From CAXBDP01 sp041689935 (lineage in GTDB: Bacteria; Bacteroidota; Bacteroidia; Cytophagales; Cyclobacteriaceae), in assembly GCA_041689935.1 (NCBI GenBank), contig JBDNFI010000051.1, positions 1 through 64,000 on the forward strand: a stretch of 64,000 bases of DNA, read 5' to 3'. Made by a program: the position numbers and the translations under genes. The notes under the pieces are model-generated. The model worked only from the letters and a program-made list of their open reading frames with translations, was not told where the DNA came from and made no database searches. Each line of letters opens with the position of its first letter. The first letter of the stretch is position 1. Positions 51,863-61,042 of this stretch are shown one piece after another.

Positions 51863-53579
51863 CATCTCTCCTAAATCGAATTTGCGGAGGGTAAGGGAAG
51901 GCATGAAGAAATTGTCCTTCCTTTATTTTATTCTGTATATCAATCCAGTATTTGGCGGTGAAAAGATCCGCATGGGCTTTCTCAAAAGCAGCTTTTATAT
52001 CCTCCCGCCCAATCATAAAGTACCGAAACTCTTCGGGAAAAATATCATCTGGCCCAATTTCATACCAAGGGCTGGGAGCATAAATTTGCTCGTAGGTTTC
52101 TGCTTTTGGCTTGTCTCTAAAATTACACTGTGTCAGTAAAGTGATTTCATCATAATCGTAAAATATACAGCGACCATGCCTTGTCAAACCAAAATTTTTG
52201 GTCAACATATCTCCCGGGAAAATATTGGCAGCAGCCATTTCTTTGATGGATTGTCCATAATCGAGTGCAGCTTTTAAGGCCGTTTCTGTATCTGCTTCTT
52301 CCAGCAATATATTTAAGGGAATACTTTTCCTCTCTGTATATAAATGCTTGAAAAATACCACGTTTCCCTCAATTTTAAATTGACTTGGTATGCAGTCTTT
52401 GAGCTCTTGCATTAGCTCATCAGAAAAACGATTGTAGGGTAATACAAAATTCTCAAATTCATGTGTGTCAGCCATTCTACCCACACGATCCAACTTTTTC
52501 ACTAGCTTGTACTTTTCCAGTACTTCCCTTCTTGTAATGGCCTTCGGAGGTTCAAAAGTATCCTTTATAATCTTGAAAACGATATTATAAGATGGAAGCG
52601 TGAAAACGGTCATCACAAGTCCTTTCACACCTGGTGCTAATTCGAATCGATCCTCTGATTTTTCGATATGTTCTAGTAATAGGCGGTATTGCTCCGTTTT
52701 CCCATGCTTATGATAGCCGATGGAATTATACACTTCTCCCAAATCCTTACCCGGCATCACGGAAAGTAGGAAAGCAATCATCTGAGATGGAATTTCAGTA
52801 TCTACCATAAAATAGGAGCGAGTATAGCTGAAAATTATTCTTACATGCTCGGGATTAGAAACCAGCGCATCAATAAATAGACCTTCGCTACCATGAATTA
52901 CCGGTAGTATAAATGGAACAATTTGCCTCCCACCCAATATTCTTCCAATTACATAAGCGACTTTGTTTCGATAAAATAGCGTGTCAATAATTTGTAAGCT
53001 ACTTAGGGGATTTTGATGATCTACATATATATTTTCTTGAAAAGCTGCTTCCAAATACTGACAATCTCGATGCATATTTTCGAAGGTATAGCCAGGGAAA
53101 AAGTCATCTAAAATTCTTTTAATTAAGGTATTAAAGTCAGTCTTCAGTGAATATTCCTTCCAAAGGTTGGAGTCATTGGCAATCAGGCATGAAGCAAATC
53201 CAGCCTTTACAAACATATATTCATCATTCGCGGGATGGCTCCGAAATAATTTTCGGCTTACTGAGTTGAAATAGGTTTCAGCTAATTCCTTTTCATCTGA
53301 GTGCTCGGTAAGTTCTTTGTAGGCTGTCTTTATTTCCTTCCAAAATGTTTTCTGAAAAGTGAATGCCGGAAAGGCATTTTCAATAGTGGTAAGAGTGATT
53401 TTGAGTTTTTTCTTATAAAGGTTCAACCTGCTTACACTATCCATTTGTAGCTTTCGCCACTCACGATTGAGAAAGCGGGAGGATGCTTTCCTAGTGATAC
53501 TTTTAAACGCTCGATGGTATTCTTCAAAACCATCCATAATAATCGACGCAATAATACGCTCCTGTTTTGGCTCCTTCAT
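51852..53579 (-). CDS. aceK: Isocitrate dehydrogenase kinase/phosphatase
   Basis: 575 aa, matching AceK length. Family wording: GFEEYHRAFKSITRKA near the start, GSEGLFIDALV, GVKGLVMTVFTLPSY, GRMADTHEFENFVLP in the kinase core and TRHGRCIFYDYDEI. AceK phosphorylates isocitrate dehydrogenase to steer carbon into the glyoxylate bypass, and removes the phosphate. It is best known in proteobacteria, so its presence in a Bacteroidota-like genome is notable. No aceA or aceB is adjacent. Octamer copies at 52001 and 53475. Confidence 0.92.
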   Translation of the reverse strand: MKEPKQERIIASIIMDGFEEYHRAFKSITRKASSRFLNREWRKLQMDSVSRLNLYKKKLKITLTTIENAFPAFTFQKTFWKEIKTAYKELTEHSDEKELAETYFNSVSRKLFRSHPANDEYMFVKAGFASCLIANDSNLWKEYSLKTDFNTLIKRILDDFFPGYTFENMHRDCQYLEAAFQENIYVDHQNPLSSLQIIDTLFYRNKVAYVIGRILGGRQIVPFILPVIHGSEGLFIDALVSNPEHVRIIFSYTRSYFMVDTEIPSQMIAFLLSVMPGKDLGEVYNSIGYHKHGKTEQYRLLLEHIEKSEDRFELAPGVKGLVMTVFTLPSYNIVFKIIKDTFEPPKAITRREVLEKYKLVKKLDRVGRMADTHEFENFVLPYNRFSDELMQELKDCIPSQFKIEGNVVFFKHLYTERKSIPLNILLEEADTETALKAALDYGQSIKEMAAANIFPGDMLTKNFGLTRHGRCIFYDYDEITLLTQCNFRDKPKAETYEQIYAPSPWYEIGPDDIFPEEFRYFMIGREDIKAAFEKAHADLFTAKYWIDIQNKIKEGQFLHAFPYPPQIRFRRDVIA

Positions 53580-53989
53580 CGGATTAGTTGCCCAATTTGT
53601 GATCTATGGAGTACTTGACTGGGCCGCTGAGAAACAGGGCAATACACGAGGCCAAATAAAGCAGCATCAGCTCCCGTCTTGACCTGCCAATACTTTAGGT
53701 GGACAATAAACGCTATCACAGCCTTGGTGATCATTAAGGGTATGGCGGCAAGGCGAGTGAATGCACCAAGAATGATAAAGACTGCACAGATTACTTCAGC
53801 AAATATCGCAAGCTGTAATGATAGCGCCGAATCCATTCCTATAGGATCGCGGAAACTATCTGCTCTGCTCGCATAGGAGGCGAGTTTTGGCCAACCATGA
53901 GTAATAATCATTGCTCCTGCGGCTACTCTTAGTATCAATAGACCTAAGTCTAATGAAACGGAGGTTGTGTTAAAGAGTAGTTTTTTCAT
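53576..53989 (-). CDS. DoxX-family membrane protein with a likely 3' frameshift
   Basis: 137 aa from the ATG at 53989 (MKKLLFNTTS); four membrane helices with the DoxX features LRVAAGAMIITHGWPKL and LAIFAEVICAVFIILGAFTRLA. The last 30 residues (after VKTGADAALFG) are hydrophilic and unlike the family. In the neighbouring frame the DNA reads LMLLYLASCIALFLSGPVKY, then SIDHKLGN and a stop at 53584, the expected DoxX ending. So a one-base insertion or deletion near 53665-53682 is likely, real or a sequencing error. In the shifted form the gene overlaps aceK by 4 bases. Confidence 0.8.
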   Translation of the reverse strand: MKKLLFNTTSVSLDLGLLILRVAAGAMIITHGWPKLASYASRADSFRDPIGMDSALSLQLAIFAEVICAVFIILGAFTRLAAIPLMITKAVIAFIVHLKYWQVKTGADAALFGLVYCPVSQRPSQVLHRSQIGQLIR

Positions 53990-54065
53990 GATACGGAAGC
54001 CCATAATTTTCGGAACAGAATGATACAACTTTTTGAGCAAAATGCCATTATTGATGAGTGTATAA

Positions 54066-54098
54066 ATAAAAAGAAGTCTCCCTTTAGGAAGACTTCTC
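54066..54098 (-). terminator. Terminator after the BNR/VPS10-like gene
   Basis: On the minus strand AGAAGTCT pairs with AGACTTCT around a 10-base loop, followed by T residues. It lies between the large secreted-protein gene and doxX. Confidence 0.85.
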
Positions 54099-54124
54099 TC
54101 TACGTCATTTGTCAAATTGGATAC

Positions 54125-57100
54125 TCAATTCTTTTTTTCTAAGTCAATTTTAATCGCATCTGGCCCTGCTAGTTTTGCATTGATTTGGGCTAGTTCAGTT
54201 TCGATAAAATCTTGTAGCATTCTAGTTACCATTTTGGTATCTTCTTGCAGTTCCACGATTCTTCCTACCTGCTGATCAGTAGGACGAGCTGTAGCACCAT
54301 CAATGGCATTCATTATTGCCATTATTTCTTCTCTCAACCGTGGCTTGGTACGATAAGTCATTGAATTTGCAGGTCTTCTCATTTCCTCGTCTAAGTCTAG
54401 TACTTTCTGTAGAGCCGCCTTCACATCACCAAGCACATTATTCCTGTTTTCTATTGATCCAGCCTCAAGGCCTTCATTAAGGTCACCCAACTGCTTATTG
54501 ATAGTGGTTGTTGCGTTAATCATCTTATTTGCAGAGCCGAGCAATGCCATAAACTCTTTCATGGTTTGGTCTTTTTGCGCATAGTAGTTTGGTTGCAAAT
54601 TGATACGAGGATCGCCTTTCACTTCAATTTTCACCTCTTGACTTTGGCCATTTCCTGTCAATTTTGCGGTGTAGATTCCCGGTGGCACTCTTGGGCCTGA
54701 TGAAAATGAACCCCAACCTGTAGTGGGTGCTCCATCTAGTGGAGTTGGACCATTATATCTCAAATCCCAAATAATTCTATTGAGACCTGCCTCTCCAGCA
54801 TCAAAACTTAAATCTCTCACATTCTCACCTTTTGAGTTGGTGATACTTACCGTAACATCATCGGAAGGCTTGGTAGCTAAATAGAAATTGATATAAGCAC
54901 CAAATTCTGGATTAGGCGCTGTATAAACTCTTTCGCCAAGGTTTTCAATTTGGGTGTAATAATGCCATAATGTACTTGGTTTTGGATCGAACACATGCAG
55001 TGATTTATTACCAACTTCATTATACTTTTCAAGTGCTTTTGCATCATCCAAAATCCAAATCCCTCTACCATGAGTCGCTACTACAATGTCACTTTCTCGT
55101 TTTTGAAATTGCAGATCGTGGATAGAAGCAGAAGGAAGATTATTATTCATTTTAGCCCAATTTTTTCCATAGTCCCAGCTGCCATAAATAGCTGTTTCCA
55201 TACCTGCTATAAGGAAGTTTGGGTTGTTAGGATTTTGTCTCACTACTCGAACATAATCATCTTCTGGTAAGCCATCTATAGCCTTAGTCCATGTTTGCCC
55301 ATAATCAGTTGTGATAAAAATGTAGGGCTTGAAATCATCTAATCTGTGTTGATCTACGGCAATAAAGGCTGTACCTGGTGTATGTACAGAAGCATCTATT
55401 TTGCTAATCCATGAGAATGCTGGTAAGCCAGGGATTTTATCATTCAGTTTGGTCCATGTTTTACCACCGTCACGAGTCAGTTGTACATTTCCATCATCTG
55501 TACCTATCCAAATCACATTTTTATCTAATGGTGATTCTGCAATAGCTAAAATGGTACAATGGAATTCTGCCGCAGTATTATCGGAATAAATTTCGCCGCC
55601 CGAAGATTGTTGTTTACTCTTATCATTAGTGGTCAAATCTGGGCTTATTTCTTCCCAAGTATAGCCTCTGTCAGTAGATCGGAATAAAACGTTGCCACCG
55701 AAATAAACAGTATTTGGATCGTTTGGCGATACGTGGATAGGAGAGTCCCAGTTGAACCGATATTTATGATCAAAAATGGCATCACCAGCCGAGCCGATGA
55801 TTTTCGGATAGGGGTGTATATTTCTAATATTGCCATAGCGACTATCCACATGGAATATAACACCACCTTGAAGGTTGGAGTAAACCTCGTGTTCTTCACC
55901 AGGAATTGGGACTGCGTAGTAGCCATCACCTCCCGCTAGTTTTCTCCAATGGCGTTTCATTATGCCTGCATCATCTAGTGAATTGCTAGGGCCAAACCAT
56001 GAGCCATTGTCTTGCAAGCCACCGTATACATAATATGGATCTTTGTCGTCTAAGAATATTTGATAATACTGAGAAAGCTCCACATTATTGATAATATCGA
56101 AGGTTTCTCCACCATCAAATGATAATTGGTAGCCACCATCACTTCCACTTATTATTCTTTTCGAATTTGTCGGATCAATCCATAGGGCTTGATGATCACC
56201 GTGAACACTTCTCCCAATTTGTTTAAAGGTTTTACCACCATCAATACTTTTCGAAAGTCTACCAGATAATGTGTAGAGCACATCAGGATCATTTGGATCT
56301 ACCCTTACATCTGAGTAGTAAAACGGACGAAAATTCAAGTTTGGGTCTGGGTTTACCATAGTCCACTCCTCACCTCTGTTTTCAGATTTGAAAAGGATAC
56401 CAGCATTTTTGAATTCTGTGATCATGTACACGATATTTGGACTGCTTTTAGAGACTGAGAAACCTATTCTCGCCATCGGCTGATCTGGCAATCCATTCAT
56501 TATTTTCTTCCACGTTTCCCCACCATCTGTTGATTTGTAAGCAGCCGTTTGTCGACCGCCATCTGTAAATACCCAAGGCTTGCGACGGAAATACCACATA
56601 CCGGCGTAAAGTACATCAGGGTTGCCTGGCTCCATTGCTACATCTGAGCATCCGTGATCTTCATCAATATGAAGAATCTTATCCCAGTTTTTTCCACCAT
56701 CTGTCGTTTTGAATACGCCTCTTTCGGCATTTGGCCCCCATTCTCTACCTAGCGCACATACACAAGCCCAATCTGGATTAGTAGGGTGTACAAGTATTCT
56801 TTTAATACGCTCAGTTTTTGGCAGACCTCGATGATCCCAAGTTTTGCCACCGTCATCAGATCGGTAAACGCCTTTCCCATATTGAACACTATTGCGAGGG
56901 TCACCTTCACCAGTTCCAAGGTAAATGATGGCACTATCAGACGGAGCTAAGCCTATAGCGCCTACAGACAATACTCTCTCATTTTGAAATAAGGCATCAA
57001 ATGTAACGCCTCCGTTTGTTGTTTTAAATAAACCGCCGTCAGCACCTGAAAAATAGAACGTGCTATAGTCGCCTGGAATACCTGCAACATCAGTAACTCG

Positions 57101-57241
57101 ACCACCCATATTAGCTGGCCCTATAGGGCGCCAAATCATGGATTTCATTGCCTCTTGTGGAGGAATGCTTTGTGCATTTATTAATAATCCTGAAAAAATC
57201 AAAATTACTAGTGTGCACCATTTCATGGAATTTTTCATCAT
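54125..57241 (-). CDS. Secreted BNR/VPS10-like beta-propeller protein
   Basis: 1038 aa with a signal peptide (LVILIFSGLLINAQ). Residues about 30-760 carry many Asp-box/BNR repeats (TTNGGVTF, SDDGGKTW, TTDGGKNW, STDGGETW, SIDGGKTF, TTDYGQTW) as in sortilin/VPS10-type ten-bladed propellers. A beta domain (about 760-890) and a helical tail (890-1030) follow. Often annotated as glycosyl hydrolase, but no catalytic residues are evident; binding or scaffold roles are equally possible. No T9SS-type C-terminal sorting domain is seen. Octamer copy at 55929. Confidence 0.87.
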   Translation of the reverse strand: MMKNSMKWCTLVILIFSGLLINAQSIPPQEAMKSMIWRPIGPANMGGRVTDVAGIPGDYSTFYFSGADGGLFKTTNGGVTFDALFQNERVLSVGAIGLAPSDSAIIYLGTGEGDPRNSVQYGKGVYRSDDGGKTWDHRGLPKTERIKRILVHPTNPDWACVCALGREWGPNAERGVFKTTDGGKNWDKILHIDEDHGCSDVAMEPGNPDVLYAGMWYFRRKPWVFTDGGRQTAAYKSTDGGETWKKIMNGLPDQPMARIGFSVSKSSPNIVYMITEFKNAGILFKSENRGEEWTMVNPDPNLNFRPFYYSDVRVDPNDPDVLYTLSGRLSKSIDGGKTFKQIGRSVHGDHQALWIDPTNSKRIISGSDGGYQLSFDGGETFDIINNVELSQYYQIFLDDKDPYYVYGGLQDNGSWFGPSNSLDDAGIMKRHWRKLAGGDGYYAVPIPGEEHEVYSNLQGGVIFHVDSRYGNIRNIHPYPKIIGSAGDAIFDHKYRFNWDSPIHVSPNDPNTVYFGGNVLFRSTDRGYTWEEISPDLTTNDKSKQQSSGGEIYSDNTAAEFHCTILAIAESPLDKNVIWIGTDDGNVQLTRDGGKTWTKLNDKIPGLPAFSWISKIDASVHTPGTAFIAVDQHRLDDFKPYIFITTDYGQTWTKAIDGLPEDDYVRVVRQNPNNPNFLIAGMETAIYGSWDYGKNWAKMNNNLPSASIHDLQFQKRESDIVVATHGRGIWILDDAKALEKYNEVGNKSLHVFDPKPSTLWHYYTQIENLGERVYTAPNPEFGAYINFYLATKPSDDVTVSITNSKGENVRDLSFDAGEAGLNRIIWDLRYNGPTPLDGAPTTGWGSFSSGPRVPPGIYTAKLTGNGQSQEVKIEVKGDPRINLQPNYYAQKDQTMKEFMALLGSANKMINATTTINKQLGDLNEGLEAGSIENRNNVLGDVKAALQKVLDLDEEMRRPANSMTYRTKPRLREEIMAIMNAIDGATARPTDQQVGRIVELQEDTKMVTRMLQDFIETELAQINAKLAGPDAIKIDLEKKN

Positions 57242-57463
57242 AATTGAAATAGTTTATGGTTATTAAGAATAATCTATTTCAAATGCAGATGAGAAGCAAA
57301 TAATTTGTGATGGAAGGATAAAATGTCTAGTCTTTTGGAAGTAAAATCAAGATTTGACCAACATTCTTTTGGGCTCTACCAAATGCTGAAAAAACTAATC
57401 TTGAGAATTTATGATGAAATAGGAGGCGGGAGGATAAACATTAACCTAGGAAGGATTAGACAA

Positions 57464-57500
57464 AAAAAAGGTGGAATCTTTCGAATCCACCTTTTTAAAA
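57464..57500 (-). terminator. Terminator of the rpsF-rpsR-rplI operon
   Basis: AAAAGGTGGAAT pairs with ATCCACCTTTT (with a small bulge), flanked by A and T runs, so it may act in both directions. It starts 14 bases after the rplI stop. Confidence 0.85.
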
Positions 57501-57513
57501 AATTTATGTTTAA

Positions 57514-57957
57514 TTAATCAACTACTACTTCAAAAGGAACAGTTGATTTTACTTCTTTGTGTATATCTATTTCAACTTCGTAAGAACCTAAGAATTTAAC
57601 TTCTGAGTTGAAAGCGATTTTCTTTCTATCAATTTCGATTCCCTTTTCTTTCAAAGCGTCAGAAATTTGTAGCGTTGTTACCGCTCCAAATATTTTACCA
57701 CTTTCACCAGCTTTTGTTTTGATAGTAAGTGATATGCCGTTAAGCTTATCAGCAATATCCTGAGCATCTTGTTTGATTTTTTCTGCTTTATGAGCGGCTT
57801 GTTTTACATTTTCAGCCAACATTTTTCTGTTCGACTGATTTGCCAAAACAGCAAAACCTTGAGGTATTAGGTAATTGCGACCGTGGCCTGGCTTTACTGA
57901 TATTACATCATTTTTGTAGCCTAGCCCTTTGATGTCATCTTTAAGAATTACTTCCAT
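57514..57957 (-). CDS. rplI: 50S ribosomal protein L9
   Basis: 147 aa. MEVILKDDIKGLGYKNDVISV, then GRNYLIPQGFAV, is the conserved N-terminal rRNA-binding domain; a long helix (about residues 45-75) leads to the C-terminal domain with SGKIFGAVT. Part of the large ribosomal subunit. Third gene of the S6-S18-L9 operon, 30 bp after rpsR, followed by a terminator. Confidence 0.97.
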   Translation of the reverse strand: MEVILKDDIKGLGYKNDVISVKPGHGRNYLIPQGFAVLANQSNRKMLAENVKQAAHKAEKIKQDAQDIADKLNGISLTIKTKAGESGKIFGAVTTLQISDALKEKGIEIDRKKIAFNSEVKFLGSYEVEIDIHKEVKSTVPFEVVVD

Positions 57958-57987
57958 TGTGTTTCAAATTTTAAAAGGGTAGACAAT

Positions 57988-58239
57988 TTATTTCAATGAG
58001 TCAGTTACGTAAGGAAGCATTCCTAAATGGCGTGCTCTCTTTACAGCTGTTGCTACTTTCTTTTGGAATTTAGCACTTGTACCTGTTAATCTTCTTGGAA
58101 GGATTTTGCCTTGCTCATTTACAAATTTCAGCAAGTAATCGCTGTCTTTGTAATCGATATACTTAATGCCATGCTTGCGAAAGCGGCAGTATTTCTTTTT
58201 GATTTCACTTCCGTGCATTGGTTCGTTTACGAGTGTCAT
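57988..58239 (-). CDS. rpsR: 30S ribosomal protein S18
   Basis: 83 aa. KKKYCRFRKHGIKYIDYKD, then LLKFVNEQGKILPRRLTGT and ARHLGMLPYV, is typical S18, which pairs with S6 in the platform of the small subunit. Its ATG overlaps the rpsF stop by one base (taATG), so the two proteins are made in a coupled way. Confidence 0.97.
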   Translation of the reverse strand: MTLVNEPMHGSEIKKKYCRFRKHGIKYIDYKDSDYLLKFVNEQGKILPRRLTGTSAKFQKKVATAVKRARHLGMLPYVTDSLK

Positions 58240-58601
58240 TATGCTTTTTCCTCCTTAACTACTTTTTTGTTAAAATCACCATTTCTTCTTCTCTTGTTAA
58301 AATCAATTGCATGCTTGTCGCAAGCAACAGTCAAAAAGCGAAGTACTTTTTCATCTCTGCGGAATTCAGTCTCCAACGCATTTACAATGGTTGTTGGTGC
58401 TGCGTACTCAAACAGATGATAAAAACCTGTTGATTTCTTTTGAATTGGATAAGCAAGTTTGCGAAGACCCCAGCTCTCGTCGTTCACCATTTCAGCGCCG
58501 CGCTCTGTAAGCACTGTTTTGAATTTTTCAACGGCATCCTTCATCTGAGCGTCAGATAAAACGGGAGTTAAAATGAATACCGTTTCGTATTGATTGTTCA
58601 T
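58239..58601 (-). CDS. rpsF: 30S ribosomal protein S6
   Basis: 120 aa. NQYETVFILTPVLSD at the start, then ESWGLRKLAYPIQKKSTGFYHLFEY and RRDEKVLRFLTV, fits bS6. The tail is basic. First gene of the operon with rpsR and rplI; a good promoter lies 40 bases upstream of the ATG. Confidence 0.97.
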   Translation of the reverse strand: MNNQYETVFILTPVLSDAQMKDAVEKFKTVLTERGAEMVNDESWGLRKLAYPIQKKSTGFYHLFEYAAPTTIVNALETEFRRDEKVLRFLTVACDKHAIDFNKRRRNGDFNKKVVKEEKA

Positions 58602-58640
58602 AATTTAATGTAATAATGAAAATATTAATTTTTCGAGTCG

Positions 58641-58671
58641 CAAAAATAGCTATTTGTATTGAATGTGCCAA
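58641..58671 (-). promoter_or_regulatory. Promoter of the rpsF operon (Bacteroidetes type)
   Basis: On the minus strand TTG (58671-58669), then 20 bases, then TATTTTTG (58648-58641): a match to TTG-N19-21-TAnnTTTG. Confidence 0.7.
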
Positions 58672-58687
58672 GTAGACTGGCAAATAT

Positions 58688-59581
58688 TTACTTGATAATA
58701 AAGCTTTGTCTGCCAAGTAGATAATTTTCTTCGAAGATCGAAATGGTATATGATCCAGGCACTAAATCATTCATTCTGTCTAACTCCACTTCCATCCTCA
58801 TTTCACCGAGGTCAAAGTAAATTTGTTTTTTAGCTGTATAAAATTGCTCTAATCCATCGAATATAAATGTGCCTGAACCATGATTAACGTCGAAAACCAC
58901 TTGATTACTAGGGCTTTCTACTTGCACTATGATGGTTTTATTTTCAGGAACTGCCACATAATTCGCCGCAATTGTAAATCGTACGATTAGTTTTTCTATT
59001 TGTCTTTCTCTCAAATCGGCACTTTCTACCCCTTTTCTATTCACTCCAAAAAGTGAAATCTCTTGAGTTTTCAATCTTCCTGCTAAGCCCGCTTTGGCCT
59101 TTAGCTCTCCTTGGGCCTTTTCGAATTCTGATACAGAATCCTCTAAGCGTTCCTTTTCTGTTTTCAAATCCAGATTTTCATTTTTGAGTACTTTTGTGGT
59201 AGTTTGGAGCGAATTAATCTCCTTTTCCTTGTCTCTAATGGTCGCTTCGAACGTTCTGATGCGCCTATTCAGGTCTGTGATTTTAAGGAGATTGATCGTG
59301 TTATTTTCCTGAAGGTTATTTATTTCATACTCAAGCTCTTCTTTAATCTCTAAGAGCGTTTCAACCCTCCCGCCCAATCTTCTGATATTCTCTATTTTCT
59401 CATCAAGCTCCCTACTTATTGCCATCAAGTCATTACTAATATTTGCCACAACTATGGAATTTTCATTCTTTTCCTCTACCAGTTCAATCTTTTCCTCATT
59501 CAAATTGAAAACCAAATAGGCAATGACCAATGCCAAGGCGACATTTATAACGAAGCTTATGATAAATTTTAATTCAGTCAT
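58688..59581 (-). CDS. Membrane-anchored coiled-coil protein
   Basis: 297 aa: one N-terminal membrane helix (about residues 5-26), a long coiled coil (about 30-170, heptads of Leu/Ile/Glu/Lys), a linker and a C-terminal beta-rich domain (about 195-297) ending in YLLGRQSFIIK. The topology places most of the protein outside the membrane or in the cytoplasm; it cannot be decided. No family recognised beyond similarity to generic coiled-coil proteins. Octamer copy at 59366 in the coiled-coil codons. Confidence 0.7.
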   Translation of the reverse strand: MTELKFIISFVINVALALVIAYLVFNLNEEKIELVEEKNENSIVVANISNDLMAISRELDEKIENIRRLGGRVETLLEIKEELEYEINNLQENNTINLLKITDLNRRIRTFEATIRDKEKEINSLQTTTKVLKNENLDLKTEKERLEDSVSEFEKAQGELKAKAGLAGRLKTQEISLFGVNRKGVESADLRERQIEKLIVRFTIAANYVAVPENKTIIVQVESPSNQVVFDVNHGSGTFIFDGLEQFYTAKKQIYFDLGEMRMEVELDRMNDLVPGSYTISIFEENYLLGRQSFIIK

Positions 59582-59608
59582 ATTTGTTGCCTTTCTACTG
59601 TAATTTTA

Positions 59609-59616
59609 CAAAAATA
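59609..59616 (-). promoter_or_regulatory. -7 promoter box of the coiled-coil gene
   Basis: TATTTTTG on the minus strand, 28 bases before the ATG at 59581. The -33 element is weak. The same TAGCTATTTTTG-like stretch stands before rpsF. Confidence 0.45.
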
Positions 59617-59669
59617 GCTCAATTGCTGATGTTTTAATAAAATTTGGAAAATTTGGTCGATATTTAAAC

Positions 59670-60287
59670 ATGAAAACCATGAATAAACTGGATGCCGCCT
59701 ATTGGAGCGAGCGATACAGCAGTCTGCAAATTGGCTGGGATACGGGTGGAATTACCACTCCGCTGAAGGAATATTTCGATCAGCTTGAAAATAAGGATAT
59801 CGCTATTTTGATACCTGGCTGTGGAAATGGATACGAGGCGGAATACCTTTTCAATAATGGGTTTAAAAATGTATGGGTGGTCGATTTGGCCAAAGAGCCC
59901 TTGATAAATTTGAAAAAAAGATGTCCAATGTTTCCTGATGATCAGTTAATTAATGGAGATTTTTTCAACGTAGAAAAGAAGTTTGATCTTATCGTTGAGC
60001 AAACGTTCTTTTGCGCTTTGCATCCAAGTATGCGGGCAGACTATGTCAAAATGGCTCATCAGCTATTGAATCCAAATGGAAAATTGATGGGGCTATTATT
60101 CAATTGCGAACTAAATGATGAATTCCCTCCGTTTGGTGGTTCAAAAGATGAGTATGTACAGTATTTCGAGGAGCACTTTGAGTTTGATGTCTTTGCAGAA
60201 GCCTATAATTCTATTAAACCCAGAGCTGGCAGCGAGCTTTTTATCTTGCTCCGAAAGATGAATCAGCTACGTAATTCCCAAGAATAA
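59670..60287 (+). CDS. TPMT-family SAM-dependent methyltransferase
   Basis: 205 aa. YWSERYSSLQIGWDTGGITTPL, then the SAM-binding motif LIPGCGNGYEAEYL and VEQTFFCALHPSMR, match thiopurine S-methyltransferase-like proteins. In bacteria some such enzymes methylate selenium, tellurium or thiols; the substrate here is unknown. The 3' end overlaps the next gene by 25 bases (convergent). Confidence 0.88.
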   Translation: MKTMNKLDAAYWSERYSSLQIGWDTGGITTPLKEYFDQLENKDIAILIPGCGNGYEAEYLFNNGFKNVWVVDLAKEPLINLKKRCPMFPDDQLINGDFFNVEKKFDLIVEQTFFCALHPSMRADYVKMAHQLLNPNGKLMGLLFNCELNDEFPPFGGSKDEYVQYFEEHFEFDVFAEAYNSIKPRAGSELFILLRKMNQLRNSQE

Positions 60288-61042
60288 CTCTCCCTAGGTA
60301 AATTTGGATCTGTAAAAATCATCCCGACTTTGAAGAGGTCAATACTCAATTGTACTTTTGGGTGCTTGATAATTTCCTGCCATGCGGTGTGCATACCTGT
60401 AGACCAGTGGATATCATCAAAAACCAAAACTGCCTTGTCTGCTGAGTGGGAAATGATTAGCTCGAAGTATCGCTTGGTGGCTTCATAGGTATGATTAGCG
60501 TCGATATAAAAGAAGTTGCCATTTTGCTGCTTTTCCAAAAACAGCGGGAGGGTACGATCTATATTTCCTTCGATCACTTGGATATCCAGAGTAGGAAATT
60601 TACTGAAATTTGTGCGAGCTATTTTGGCAATTTCTGGGCAGCCTTCGAAGGTTATGGTTTTGCCACTAGCATTTGCTGACGCTAGATACAAAGTATTAAC
60701 CCCAAGCGATGTGCCTAGCTCCACCACTTGCTGAGGTTGCAAATGCTCAATTAAGTTGAAAATGGTTTGGCTCCAAAAGGCTGTATTAAGACTGCTTTTT
60801 GCAATGCTGCTTATTTTCCTTGTATTTGCGAGCTTTTTTTTACTTCCTGCCCCTAGGTCTGTTACTTCAATAATCTGTTCATTCTTTGTGAGTGCTTTTC
60901 TAATATTCTCAATTTCCTGAGTAGAGCCCCCCTTTTTTTTAAGTATTTGGTAGAGTTTGAATAGACTTGGACTATGCAGTGATTGCTCGTCTACAGCCTT
61001 TAACCAATGCTGGATCCGGTATTGAATGATCTCAAAGGCCAT
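60263..61042 (-). CDS. Class I SAM-dependent methyltransferase (O-methyltransferase-like)
   Basis: 259 aa. VVELGTSLGVNTLYLA is SAM motif I, FEGCPEIAKIARTNF follows, then FFYIDANHTYEATKRYFE and LVFDDIHWS, as in Methyltransf_24 and catechol O-methyltransferase-like enzymes (Asp/His near metal site). Substrate unknown. The start overlaps the apaG stop by one base (co-transcribed, apaG first). Octamer copy at 60544. Confidence 0.82.
   Translation of the reverse strand: MAFEIIQYRIQHWLKAVDEQSLHSPSLFKLYQILKKKGGSTQEIENIRKALTKNEQIIEVTDLGAGSKKKLANTRKISSIAKSSLNTAFWSQTIFNLIEHLQPQQVVELGTSLGVNTLYLASANASGKTITFEGCPEIAKIARTNFSKFPTLDIQVIEGNIDRTLPLFLEKQQNGNFFYIDANHTYEATKRYFELIISHSADKAVLVFDDIHWSTGMHTAWQEIIKHPKVQLSIDLFKVGMIFTDPNLPRESYSWELRS

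Noticed and set aside
54125..57241. Type IX secretion sorting domain on the BNR protein
   Set aside because: The C-terminus is helical and charged, with no beta sorting domain.
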